This document shows positions 1 through 8,011 of a stretch of DNA of 64,000 bases, piece by piece (position 1 is the stretch's first letter; every line of letters starts with the position of its first letter). Source of the stretch: Thalassobacter stenotrophicus (GTDB taxonomy: Bacteria; Pseudomonadota; Alphaproteobacteria; Rhodobacterales; Rhodobacteraceae); assembly GCF_001458315.1 (NCBI RefSeq), contig NZ_CYRX01000010.1, forward strand, positions 1 to 64,000. Direction: 5' to 3'. The position numbers and the translations under genes are program-made. The notes below the pieces were generated by a model. That model did not search any database and was not told the origin of the DNA. It saw only the letters and a program-made list of their open reading frames with translations.

Positions 1-40
1 AATCCGTCCGGGGTCAGGGGAAACACGTCCCCAAGCGGGT

Positions 41-874
41 TTGTGCAACAAAGCCCTTTTGAACCAGAATAGTTGTAAAAATAAAATTAGAGAACCCGTC
101 GCCAACATAATTGAAGAGTATCTTCCATCTTTCAAGTGTTCAGAAGTGGATGCCATTGACCGTTCAGGTCCGCCTTCGAGCCATATGTATGCCCTCAGAT
201 TAATACATGCGGACAGAAGCGCTTATAAAGAATTGGGATACTCTCCCGACATTCTTGATTTGACAGAGCTACGACGAGATGTACAAGAACTAATCACGAA
301 AATTGATGATTTATCTGCAGAGACTGTGGAGGAGTTGACACTTTCATCTCTGTTCCCATTGAACGTGGAGGATGACAATTGTGCCCCAAAATTTTACTCG
401 TCCGTAGGACTGTCTAAGTTTGTACTTAGAAGACTTCTGAACGACGTGACACGCGTAAAGCGCAGATCTAAATACTTTAGAGAACCAACCCAAAGACGAA
501 ATTTAGTGAACTGGCGTGCCGCATCGGTTGCTAAAGTGGCTCTAGATGTATGGGGGCGCGGGACGTGGGATGGACCTATTACAAGAACACCGGTTGAAGT
601 ATCTGATAGCGAAATCAAAGACTACCTTGAGAACGGACGGTGTTTCGCTCACAACGCTGCTACTTTAAGTCCCAGTGCGAACAGTACTCCCTTCGAACTT
701 CATATGATACGAATACGACATTGCACGGAAAAGATGTATACGCCGGGGCCGCTTGGTCGCTTCCTACAGGCTCTTTTTCAAGAGCTTGAAATCGTAACTG
801 AAGACGGTGAGCCAATAGAGGCCGCGACCGCACTGAAATCATTGAAGAAGATCAGAAAAGAATTTCAAAAGTAA
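41..874 (+). CDS. Hypothetical protein, island gene, possibly 5' partial
   Basis: I do not recognise this family. The frame has a TTG at 41 but stays open back to base 2 with no stop and no convincing ribosome-binding site, so the true start may lie before the window. The product (277 residues from the TTG) is soluble, charged and mostly helical-looking, with no signal peptide or membrane segment. It has a basic middle part around residues 130-165 and a Lys-rich C-terminus. It uses many AGA and ATA codons, unlike the GC-rich genes further right, which fits acquired DNA. It stands just upstream of the AlpA-like regulator. Confidence 0.6.
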   Translation: MCNKALLNQNSCKNKIREPVANIIEEYLPSFKCSEVDAIDRSGPPSSHMYALRLIHADRSAYKELGYSPDILDLTELRRDVQELITKIDDLSAETVEELTLSSLFPLNVEDDNCAPKFYSSVGLSKFVLRRLLNDVTRVKRRSKYFREPTQRRNLVNWRAASVAKVALDVWGRGTWDGPITRTPVEVSDSEIKDYLENGRCFAHNAATLSPSANSTPFELHMIRIRHCTEKMYTPGPLGRFLQALFQELEIVTEDGEPIEAATALKSLKKIRKEFQK

Positions 875-970
875 GCCGTAAGCCCGAGAATTTAATTTTA
901 CGGGTAACGCAATCATTTTTGAAAACCTCCATGATCCTTGGTGAGCTTATTAAAACCAAGGAGAGATAAA

Positions 971-1159
971 TTGTTGGAGAAACATCTGCGTCGTGGAGCT
1001 GTGGGGGAGATTACAGGTCTCAGCCGCAGCGCAATATACGATAAAATGAGCCGCAATGAGTTTCCGCGTCCGGTCCGGATTGGGCGTCAGGCCGTTGCTT
1101 GGCCTGAAAGCGCCATTTCTGAATGGCTCGCAAGTTTGCAGTCATCTGACCAAGCGTGA
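971..1159 (+). CDS. AlpA-family helix-turn-helix regulator
   Basis: A 62-residue DNA-binding protein of the AlpA/excisionase-like (MerR-fold) type. The visible pattern is a helix-turn-helix followed by the diagnostic segment with FPRPVRIG, then VAWPESAISEWLAS near the C-terminus, where the wing and last helix lie. Such proteins usually control excision or replication genes of integrated elements. The frame is open from 938, but the TTG at 971 is preceded by a good AAGGAGAG site (about 958-965) and gives the usual family length, so I use it. It lies upstream of the primase operon, which it may regulate (inference). Confidence 0.8.
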   Translation: MLEKHLRRGAVGEITGLSRSAIYDKMSRNEFPRPVRIGRQAVAWPESAISEWLASLQSSDQA

Positions 1160-1259
1160 CAAGACCTAGCCAAACGAGTGGACGGGGTTGAATCTGAATT
1201 TCACAAACCTTCGACAGCTTCGCACGCCGTTTTGTTCAAACGAATTAAAGGAATGCAAA

Positions 1260-1385
1260 ATGAAAATATCGCCAATCCGCCATGTGAACTACCTCGCATC
1301 TTTATGCTTAGAAGAGCACGAGCGCTCATCTATTGATTGGGCCTTTTCAACAAGCCGCGAGGCTATTGCGCACTCGATTGCATAG
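1260..1385 (+). CDS. Possible small protein, 41 residues
   Basis: A short frame starting at ATG 1260 with an AAAGGA sequence about 9 bases upstream. The product has no recognisable domain. It contains a run of acidic residues and a DWAF segment. The frame is also open upstream to TTG 1188, without a good ribosome-binding site. It lies between the AlpA-like gene and the winged-helix-like gene on the same strand. Coding status is uncertain; it may be a leader region. Confidence 0.3.
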   Translation: MKISPIRHVNYLASLCLEEHERSSIDWAFSTSREAIAHSIA

Positions 1386-1451
1386 GCGGTGTGAAATCTG
1401 CATTGCGCATTTCTATGCGTCCTGGGCTGAGGTGTTTACAGGAGTGCATTC

Positions 1452-1919
1452 ATGAACGTAAGCGCACGCAGCTCCCGAGTTCGTATGGTCGCAGGCCATT
1501 CAAGAGAAAAACCGGCCCTGGTTATTGAGATTAACCGCACAGTCTCTCAGTTGCGAAAAACCATGCGGAGAAACCGTGAGATGTTTCCCCCAAGCCTTCG
1601 TAATCAACTCTCGAATTTGGTTGGGCATAGCGCTCGCATCCATGCGCGTAATTTAAGGTACGTCCATCCGGGAATGAAGAAAATGGCTGAGTGGGGCGAA
1701 TGTAGTGAGCGCCAAGCCCGCGCTAACTTCTCAATGCTGAAGGCCGCTGGAGTAATAGTTCCGCATTCCTATGGGAACGGCGGACGGCGTGCGGCACGCT
1801 TCAAAATAAATCCTATAGCTTTGAAGGTCTGGTTGGTACGCCAAGGGGCTAAGCCGCATCCAACACTATTGGCTCGTCTAGACCGCTTTCTAACTCCAAA
1901 AAATCGCGAGTTTAGCTAA
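1452..1919 (+). CDS. Winged-helix-like DNA-binding protein of the island
   Basis: A basic 155-residue protein without a family I can name. Residues about 65-120 read as a helix-turn-helix: a helical stretch, then a segment with CSERQARANFSMLKAAGVI, which resembles the recognition part of replication-initiator and helix-turn-helix proteins, followed by a Gly/Arg-rich wing and a basic end. The start is ATG 1452 with an AGGAG site 8 bases upstream. The stop overlaps the next ATG as TAATG, so the two genes are probably translationally coupled. Its place before the primase suggests a role in element replication or control (inference). Confidence 0.55.
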   Translation: MNVSARSSRVRMVAGHSREKPALVIEINRTVSQLRKTMRRNREMFPPSLRNQLSNLVGHSARIHARNLRYVHPGMKKMAEWGECSERQARANFSMLKAAGVIVPHSYGNGGRRAARFKINPIALKVWLVRQGAKPHPTLLARLDRFLTPKNREFS

Positions 1920-2134
1920 TGAGAAACCCGGAGAAAAACCCGGAAGCCAGTTCCGCCGGTATACTGACTAAGTCGGGGGTGGCGGAGCCAGGATGCGCTG
2001 TGGGGCATCTTTCCCACCTAAACGGTCGTCTTCAGCCCCAACAGCAGACCGAGGTGCTCCCCTTCATTTTCTGCTCCTCTGGCGGAGTATTCCTGCCAAG
2101 AGAAAAGGGGGGAGAGCTCAATGCTTTCTGCTGA
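1919..2134 (+). CDS. Small hypothetical protein coupled to neighbours
   Basis: A 71-residue frame that starts in the TAATG stop of the preceding gene and runs 14 bases into the primase gene in another frame. There is no known domain; the N-terminus is polar and Pro-rich, the middle has a Gln tract, and the C-terminus has two Cys. Spacing on both sides is what a coupled operon would show, which is the main support. It may instead be non-coding spacer whose overlaps are accidental. Confidence 0.4.
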   Translation: MRNPEKNPEASSAGILTKSGVAEPGCAVGHLSHLNGRLQPQQQTEVLPFIFCSSGGVFLPREKGGELNAFC

Positions 2135-3137
2135 AAAAATAGGATCGGGTGAATTTCCCGTGACTGACATCCACGATGAAGCCGGGTATCTGTGGCGGGA
2201 CGTACTTCAACATTTGGGTTTCGATTCGAAATTTCTTTGTAATCGGCACGGGCCCTGTCCGCTTTGCGGAGGCAAAGATCGCTTCCGGTTCGATGACAAG
2301 AGTGGGACAGGTACCTACTTTTGCAATGGTTGTGGCCCGGGCACCGGTATCGATCTGCTCATGAAGCGAGATCAATTGTCATTTGCTGATGCCGCGGCAC
2401 GCGTTCGTCGTACTTTGGTTTCATGTCCGGATAGACGTACAAAGACGGCATCTGCCTCTACTAAGCAAATTCGGAATAACCACGATGAATGGGCTCGCGC
2501 TGAGCGCAAAAAACTATGGAGTCGTGGCATTGCGGTCGAACATCAAGATCCAGTGGACACGTATCTCCAGCACCGAGGGATCGACCTTGATGCGTTCCCT
2601 CCGACACTACGCTGGTTACCACCGGGGCAGGGCAAGGGGCGATGGGACGCTATGCTCGCAGCCGTTCAGGCGCCTGACGATCGCGTTGCTACGCTTCATT
2701 ATACGTTGCTTAACGAAGGGCGAAAGGCGCCCGTAAACTCACCTCGACGGTTTGCCAAAGGGGCCGTAGCTCGGGGGTCTGCGGTGCGCCTCGCGCCACC
2801 GGCGCCCATTCTTGGGATTGCAGAGGGGATCGAGACCGCACTTGCTGCAAAGTTGCTCTTCGGGACGCCTACATGGGCGGCACTCAGCGCCGGCATGATG
2901 CAGTCTTGGCAGCCACCTACGGGCACCACCCGCGTCATCATATTCGCTGACAATGACGGAAATAGTGCCGGCAGCAAAAGCGCCGAATGCCTCATCCAGC
3001 GGCTGACGAATGAAGGCATTCAAACGACCCTTAGGATGCCCTCACAAGTTGATACTGATTGGGCTGACTTCGTGTCTTTGCCCAGCATTAAGAGCGCCTG
3101 CCAGCGCGAAATTAACTTTGGAAAGGTTAAACTATGA
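2121..3137 (+). CDS. P4-type zinc-ribbon and Toprim primase-like protein
   Basis: A 338-residue protein likely to make RNA primers for replication of the element. Residues 40-72 form a P4-type primase zinc ribbon with Cys46, Cys49, Cys68 and Cys71. A linker domain follows (about 130-225), then a Toprim domain: the EGIETAL glutamate motif at 235-241, FADND at 275-279 and DTDWADF near 311-317. There is no helicase domain after it, unlike the full P4 alpha protein, so it would need a host or partner helicase. The start at ATG 2121 has a GGGGGGAGA site just upstream. Its stop overlaps the next gene as ATGA. Confidence 0.85.
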   Translation: MLSAEKIGSGEFPVTDIHDEAGYLWRDVLQHLGFDSKFLCNRHGPCPLCGGKDRFRFDDKSGTGTYFCNGCGPGTGIDLLMKRDQLSFADAAARVRRTLVSCPDRRTKTASASTKQIRNNHDEWARAERKKLWSRGIAVEHQDPVDTYLQHRGIDLDAFPPTLRWLPPGQGKGRWDAMLAAVQAPDDRVATLHYTLLNEGRKAPVNSPRRFAKGAVARGSAVRLAPPAPILGIAEGIETALAAKLLFGTPTWAALSAGMMQSWQPPTGTTRVIIFADNDGNSAGSKSAECLIQRLTNEGIQTTLRMPSQVDTDWADFVSLPSIKSACQREINFGKVKL

Positions 3138-3406
3138 CAGATCGTGAAAAAATTCTGCTTCTGTTCGAAGTGATCTGGGACTTCTCGCTCAATGAGGACA
3201 ACCCTCTCAGTTTTATCGATCATATCGGATTTGATATTGCTCTGATTTCTACCGCGCACCAGCTGCCAGACGCGCTTTTAGGGTTCTACCGTGATCGCAC
3301 AGGTGACTATGATGTCGCCCGTCTTGAAAGGGATATGGACACATGGGCCCCAATGGTCACCGCACTCGAGGCGGCGGCTGCTGCTAAGAAGGGAACTTTA
3401 GCCTAA
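3134..3406 (+). CDS. Small acidic hypothetical protein
   Basis: A 90-residue acidic protein I do not recognise. It looks helical throughout, with hydrophobic stretches (ILLLFEVIWDF near the start) but no membrane segment or signal peptide, and ends in an Ala-rich tail. It overlaps the primase stop by four bases (ATGA) and its own stop overlaps the next start (TAATG). It is therefore part of the same coupled operon and may act with the primase; no function can be read from sequence. Confidence 0.6.
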   Translation: MTDREKILLLFEVIWDFSLNEDNPLSFIDHIGFDIALISTAHQLPDALLGFYRDRTGDYDVARLERDMDTWAPMVTALEAAAAAKKGTLA

Positions 3407-3816
3407 TGATTTGTGAACGCCTCGCGCAGATCGACATCCGGTCGTTTGGCAAGTCTCCGCCTTTTGGTCGCTTCCACCATGCAGGGTGCCCGGTCAATAT
3501 CACCTCAACAACCTGTCACTTTGGCGGAGTCCGCTACTGGTTCGTGTGCCCGATGTGTGGTCGTCGCTGTGCGGTACTGTATCCCACAAAGTGTAGAAAA
3601 TGCGTTGGTGCACGTTACTCCGTCGAGCGCGAAAGTGTCGCAAATCGGCGGATAACGCGTGCGATCCGGTTACGTCAAAGGCTTGGGCAGAAAGGCGGCG
3701 GTATATGTGTTCCATTGCCCCCGAAGCCCAAAAGGATGCGCTGGCATACCTATCTTCAGCGCTGTCGGAAGATCAAAGCATTAGAGGACAATATCTGGGC
3801 GTCCCAAGCCCTCTGA
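3406..3816 (+). CDS. Zinc-ribbon protein of the island
   Basis: A 136-residue basic protein with a treble-clef-like cysteine pattern: CPMCGRRC around residues 48-55, then CRKC near 63-66, which should bind one zinc. The N-terminal half is beta-rich with aromatic residues around the cysteines; the C-terminal half is Arg/Lys-rich and probably binds nucleic acid. Proteins of this look are common near primases in alphaproteobacterial islands, but I cannot name a function. The start at 3406 is coupled to the preceding stop (TAATG). It is the last gene of the island operon. Confidence 0.6.
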   Translation: MICERLAQIDIRSFGKSPPFGRFHHAGCPVNITSTTCHFGGVRYWFVCPMCGRRCAVLYPTKCRKCVGARYSVERESVANRRITRAIRLRQRLGQKGGGICVPLPPKPKRMRWHTYLQRCRKIKALEDNIWASQAL

Positions 3817-4006
3817 AGTCAGGCCACTAAGGTGTTAGTCATCCCTCCCGGTAAAGGATGAAACTCTAAGCAGGATGGGGAGTGCGGAACACATTATCAG
3901 AGCGACCAATGAATAAGATGCTGGCGTGAAAGCCTAAGAGCGTCGCTAGAAGTATGAGATTGGCGATGCCACGTTTTATAATTGAGGCCAGCTCGGCAGG
4001 CCGCGC

Positions 4007-4375
4007 AAAACGGTTATCCTGGTTGACGATGACGCCAAAGACCGCAAGATGACGGAGTAGTCTATAAGCAACAGAAGCTTCAACGTGCTCCTCGCAGCAT
4101 CGGCTTATCTGGCGGACTAAACCCCATAAGAAGCCGTACCCTATATCATTCTGGTAGACATAGACAGGGACGGGCGCGACGGCTGACCCTTTGCGCAAGG
4201 GTTGCGCGCTAGGGAATGGCCCCACATCCCGATCATCATCATCTCCGGTCATGCGGACGAAGAACGAAAAAGCGGCCAGAGGCTTGCTTTGGATGAGGCA
4301 TTCCAGCCCAAACCCTCTCACTTCGACAACCTCGCAATGCAGATCGCCGAATTTCTCAAGATCAGGCTGCTGTGA
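4007..4375 (+). pseudogene. Decayed receiver-domain response regulator
   Basis: One continuous plus-strand frame reads as a receiver domain of about 122 codons, interrupted by four stops (4058, 4103, 4127 and 4184). It begins KTVILVDDDA, the beta1 strand with the acidic pocket. It continues through YIILVDID, which holds the phospho-acceptor Asp, then WPHIPIIIISGHADEE (beta4 and its loop) and FQPKPSHF (the conserved Lys-Pro). It ends in a normal stop at 4373. The frame has not shifted, so the damage is mostly nonsense substitutions plus a probable small in-frame loss at the second stop-rich part. No intact kinase partner is nearby. It sits between the island and the catabolic cluster. Confidence 0.8.
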
Positions 4376-4873
4376 AAGGGCGCGCCGTCTGATGCGGAAA
4401 ATGGTGCGTACCATGCCAGAACTAGCCATTGGTCGCAAAGTGTTAAGGGTAGAAACTGCTCGCGCACCAGATCTTCAAGCAACGAGTGTCGAGTGACGAG
4501 TAGGAGCCTATTTTGACAAATTCTGGAATGAGTACCGAGGCCAAAACACCCTTTCGAAGCAGTCATTGAAGCCTGCCTTTGCACCTCACTAATCATGATC
4601 CGGGCATGTTCACCGCAATCTCAATAGTCGGATCGGCATCATAACACCTCCGTATTCACATTTCTAAATTGCCTTCCAGCAGCTCCTATATGGCATTCGG
4701 CGGCCACGAGGATTGGGTCATTGTAGAGCCGCAGCGGTCTATTTGGGCAAAGACTTCGGCCAAGAGTGAAAACGATCCGTGAAATATGTTTCATAGGGCT
4801 GCCGCTTGAAATTGTCTCAGCGCGACTTGAGGTGCGGTGGCCCAAGCAGTGCTGCCTCAACTCTCTCACTGAT
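4376..4873. other. Non-coding stretch with no supportable gene
   Basis: About 500 bases without a credible gene. Frames on both strands are short, lack ribosome-binding sites and do not resemble known families. A segment near 4806-4860 vaguely recalls a LuxR-type helix-turn-helix but is interrupted and cannot be supported. The stretch is probably decayed DNA like the neighbouring pseudogene. Confidence 0.5.
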
Positions 4874-4888
4874 AGGTTAGTGATACTT
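4874..4888 (+). promoter_or_regulatory. 15-bp palindrome, operator copy 1 (LysR-type box)
   Basis: GTTAGTGATACTTAC is an inverted repeat (one arm mismatch) lying 57 bases before the acyl-CoA synthetase start. It fits the LysR T-N11-A pattern. Closely related 15-mers stand at 9005-9019 and 23995-24009, before the fusion enzyme and the porin. The LysR gene at 8012-8977 is the natural candidate regulator (inference). Confidence 0.55.
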
Positions 4889-4944
4889 ACAGGATTTATT
4901 CTGATTGTAATTGCAGGTTAAGCCTCTGATTGGGAGGAGAACCA

Positions 4945-6549
4945 ATGCAAATCGATGTTACGCCTAGGCCAGCAGCCTCGGCCCAGTCAGGGTATGAGGT
5001 GATTGACTGGGTCGGCTACCATGCCGCAGTCAAACCCTCAGCCATAGCCATGCGAGAACTGCCATCGGGGCGCGTGCAAACCTATGGTGGGATGCACATT
5101 CGTGTGGGCAAGATCGCAGCAGGGCTGCGCGTCCGCGGTGTTGAGGCCGGCGATAGGGTCGCTTTCTTGATGCCCAATTCATCAGACATCATGGATTTGA
5201 CCTTCGCGGTATGGCGGCTTGGAGGGGTGGTGTTGGCGCTGAACCATCGGTTATCCGCGCAAGAATTGGGTTTTATCCTAAACGATGCGGGTGCGCAGGT
5301 GGTCGTTCACGACGCGAGCCTATCTGAACTTGTAAGCGAAATCGATGCGCCGGCGGTGACTGATTGGATCGCGTCTAACGGTGACGGAAGCGACAGCCCC
5401 TTTGAAGCTGCCATCGCTTCGCAGAGCACACCTGTTTCGGATCGTATCCCACAGCACCTGCAAGACCAGTGCATGCTGATGTATTCATCAGGTACGACAG
5501 GGCGACCTAAGGGCGTCATTATCACCCATGGTATGATCCATTTTTCGGCATCCGGCAGTTTCGGGCCATGCCGTACATCTTCCAATAGCGTTTCACTTGC
5601 AGCGATGCCGCTGTTTCATATCGCGGCAATGAATGTCAGCTGCTTGCCGATGTTTTCGATCGGAGCCACTAGCATCATCATGCGAGCTTTTGAGCCTGAA
5701 GCCGTGCTGACCGCGATTTCAAACCCTGAGCTTGGTGTCACGCATACATTCGCTGTTCCGGCCGCTTTCAATGCGTTGCGCGAAAGTGCCAGCGCGGAAA
5801 CCTCTGATTTTTCTCGTTTGGTCACGGTTATTTCCGGGGCCGAGACGGTGCCCGAACCACTTGTAAAATGGTGGGCGGATCGTGGCGTGCAGATCCTTGA
5901 GGGTTACGGGCTGACGGAGACTGCTTCGGCGGGCTGCCTGCTGCCCCACGCGGACGTCGGCCGCAAACACGGCTCGACCGGCATGCCGACCATGTATGGC
6001 CCCATGAAAATCATGAAAGATGAAATGACCGAAGCTGGGGCAGACGAACTGGGGGAAATCTGGGTGCGGGGGCCTGTTGTGACACCAGGATACTGGAACT
6101 TGCCAGAAGCCACGGCGGAAGCCTTTTATGATGGATGGTTCCGTACCGGCGATATCGGGCGCAAAGACACTGAGGGGTATCTGTATATCGAGGACCGCTT
6201 GAAGGACATGTACATTTCAGGTGGCGAAAACGTGTATCCTGCCGAAGTTGAAAATGTCCTTTATGAGCACGCTGCCATCGTGGAAGCAGCGATCATCGGT
6301 GTGCCTGACAAACGTTGGGGGGAGGTCGGCTGCGCGGTTGTAGTCCTGCGCCCTGACATCCCATTTGACGCCGCCGAAATTGAAACACTGTGCGAAGGAA
6401 AACTCGCACGTTTCAAGCGGCCAGCACATGTCGTCCTGCTGGACGCATTGCCACGAAACGGAACCGGCAAGGTTCTCAAGCACGAACTTAGAAAAATTGT
6501 GGAATCCGGCGAAGTCCGGTATTCAGAGACTCTGGGGAGAAAGCAATGA
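4945..6549 (+). CDS. Acyl-CoA synthetase, AMP-forming
   Basis: A 534-residue member of the ANL adenylating family that activates a carboxylic acid to its CoA thioester with ATP. Visible motifs are the phosphate loop SSGTTGRPKG (181-190), YGLTETAS (the A5 region), GWFRTGDIG with the ribose-binding Asp, the hinge region KDMYISGGENVYP, and the C-terminal PRNGTGKVLK with the catalytic Lys. Length is normal for medium- and long-chain or cyclic-acid ligases. The ATG at 4945 follows a GGAGG site; an earlier in-frame TTG at 4930 would remove that site, so I reject it. It overlaps the transporter start by ATGA. Substrate cannot be told from sequence. Confidence 0.9.
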   Translation: MQIDVTPRPAASAQSGYEVIDWVGYHAAVKPSAIAMRELPSGRVQTYGGMHIRVGKIAAGLRVRGVEAGDRVAFLMPNSSDIMDLTFAVWRLGGVVLALNHRLSAQELGFILNDAGAQVVVHDASLSELVSEIDAPAVTDWIASNGDGSDSPFEAAIASQSTPVSDRIPQHLQDQCMLMYSSGTTGRPKGVIITHGMIHFSASGSFGPCRTSSNSVSLAAMPLFHIAAMNVSCLPMFSIGATSIIMRAFEPEAVLTAISNPELGVTHTFAVPAAFNALRESASAETSDFSRLVTVISGAETVPEPLVKWWADRGVQILEGYGLTETASAGCLLPHADVGRKHGSTGMPTMYGPMKIMKDEMTEAGADELGEIWVRGPVVTPGYWNLPEATAEAFYDGWFRTGDIGRKDTEGYLYIEDRLKDMYISGGENVYPAEVENVLYEHAAIVEAAIIGVPDKRWGEVGCAVVVLRPDIPFDAAEIETLCEGKLARFKRPAHVVLLDALPRNGTGKVLKHELRKIVESGEVRYSETLGRKQ

Positions 6550-7952
6550 CCAGCACATCAATCGGATGGGGCACGCGGCTCGCCTATGGGATCGGGTCCA
6601 TCGCCTACGGCATCAAGAACAACGGCTTTGCTACGTTCCTGATGATTTACTTCAACCAAGTATTGGGGTTGCCTGCGATCCTGGTTGGTCTTTCATTGTT
6701 GATAGCCTTGCTTTTTGACGCGGTATCGGACCCGTTGGTCGGGTACATTTCCGACCGCCATAACTCGCGATTAGGGCGTCGACATCCGTTCATGTATGCA
6801 GCGATCTTGCCGACCTGTATCGCCTATTTCTATATGTGGACGCCCCCAGATCTGGGTCAAACTGGCTTGTTCATCTATCTGACAGTGATGGCGATCACAG
6901 TACGTCTGTCGGTCACATTCTTCGAGGTTCCCAATTCTGCTTTAATTGGGGAGTTAACGCACGATTATGACAAGCGCACAGCCCTTTCAGGTTTGCGCTT
7001 GATGATGGGCTGGCTGGCCGGTGTCATCATGGCCGTTGTGGTCTACCGCGTGTTTTTGGCGCCGTCGGTTGAATACGACGACGGGATCATGAACCTTGAG
7101 GGCTATAAGAGTTACGCGATTACGGCAGCAATTGTGATGGGGGTGGCAATGCTGATTTCATCGTTGGGAACGCATCGCGCTATCAAGCATTACTCAAAGC
7201 CGGACGCCGAAAGCGAAGGCCATGGGTTTTCGTTCATGCAAAACGTCAAGTATATTTTTCGTAACCGGTCTTTCCGCGCGGTCTTTATCGGGACGGTCTT
7301 TAGCAGTCTTGTCGCTGGGATTGCTACGACGTTGCAGCTCTATTTCGGCATCTACTACTTCGGTTTGTCTACCGGTCAGCTAGGGCTCGCGGCGCTAACG
7401 ATGGTTCCCTCTGCGATCATCGCCTTTTTGGGGACGTCTCAATTAAGCAAGGGGCGCGAAAAGAAGTCGGTCGTTGTCACGCTGTCCTGGATATCGATGG
7501 TTTTGTCGGTGATCTTAATCGCGGCGAAATCAGCAGGAATTCTGCCCGAGAACGGATCGACAGACATGTTCTATGTCGTCGCTCTTGCGACCTTTGTGAC
7601 AACGGCTGTAACGATTTCACTTTCGATCATGAGTGTTTCGATGGTCGTTGATCTGGTCGAGGGCGATGAGCGCAATACAGGGCACCGTGCCGAAGGGCTT
7701 TATTTTGCTACGTTCTCCTTTACCGCCAAGATTGTGACCGGCTTTGGCACGTTCGTGTCGGGTGCACTTTTGACATTTGGCGCATCACCTGGAACGGGCG
7801 AGTTAATGAGCGAAGAGGTAATGCAAGGCATCGCGCTGCCTTATGCAATTTTGATGGTAGTGCTACATATTGCGTCGATTTACTGCCTGCGCCGCTTCGG
7901 TCTGACCCGCGATGGCCATACCGATAATTTGCAAGCGGTTCAGAAAATCTAA
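6546..7952 (+). CDS. MFS carrier of the GPH (MelB-like) cation symporter family
   Basis: A 468-residue inner-membrane carrier with about 12 hydrophobic segments. The loop after the second segment, FDAVSDPLVGYISDR followed by GRRHPFM, is the hallmark of the glycoside-pentoside-hexuronide:cation symporter family. Family members mostly import sugars or uronates with Na+ or H+. Here the gene is translationally coupled (ATGA) to an acyl-CoA synthetase in a fatty-acid-like cluster, so an organic acid or other non-sugar substrate is more likely (inference). A strong hairpin follows the stop and separates it from the convergent LysR gene. Confidence 0.85.
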   Translation: MTSTSIGWGTRLAYGIGSIAYGIKNNGFATFLMIYFNQVLGLPAILVGLSLLIALLFDAVSDPLVGYISDRHNSRLGRRHPFMYAAILPTCIAYFYMWTPPDLGQTGLFIYLTVMAITVRLSVTFFEVPNSALIGELTHDYDKRTALSGLRLMMGWLAGVIMAVVVYRVFLAPSVEYDDGIMNLEGYKSYAITAAIVMGVAMLISSLGTHRAIKHYSKPDAESEGHGFSFMQNVKYIFRNRSFRAVFIGTVFSSLVAGIATTLQLYFGIYYFGLSTGQLGLAALTMVPSAIIAFLGTSQLSKGREKKSVVVTLSWISMVLSVILIAAKSAGILPENGSTDMFYVVALATFVTTAVTISLSIMSVSMVVDLVEGDERNTGHRAEGLYFATFSFTAKIVTGFGTFVSGALLTFGASPGTGELMSEEVMQGIALPYAILMVVLHIASIYCLRRFGLTRDGHTDNLQAVQKI

Positions 7953-7974
7953 GAAGTAATAGGCTTGTCTTAAA

Positions 7975-8000
7975 AGTGGCCATCTTTCGGGATGGCCACT
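7975..8000. terminator. Bidirectional terminator hairpin
   Basis: A perfect 10-bp stem (AGTGGCCATC with GATGGCCACT) around a six-base loop lies between the convergent carrier and LysR genes. It is placed 22 bases after one stop and 11 after the other. A long T-run is absent, so termination strength is uncertain. Confidence 0.6.
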
Positions 8001-8011
8001 ACTTGTTGAAT

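Larger units (their letters stand above)
1..3816. mobile_element. Edge of an integrated genetic island (phage-satellite or plasmid-like)
   Basis: All genes here run on the plus strand and are short, tightly packed and of mobile-element type: an AlpA-like regulator, a winged-helix-like protein, a P4-type primase and small unknown proteins. The first gene is rich in AGA, ATA and TTA codons and is visibly more AT-rich than the metabolic genes after 4945. No integrase, terminal repeat or target tRNA is visible, so the left end lies outside the window. The right end is set at the last coding frame; a decayed response regulator follows. That this is an integrated element is inference from content and base composition. 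Confidence 0.6.

Noticed and set aside
3866-4438. Minus-strand open frame of 190 codons
   Set aside because: It is antisense to the decayed response regulator, whose plus-strand motifs are clear; the minus frame has no recognisable domain or ribosome-binding site.
4639-4873. Possible LuxR-type helix-turn-helix remnant upstream of the acyl-CoA synthetase
   Set aside because: Similarity is confined to about ten residues with stops around them; I could not extend it in any frame.
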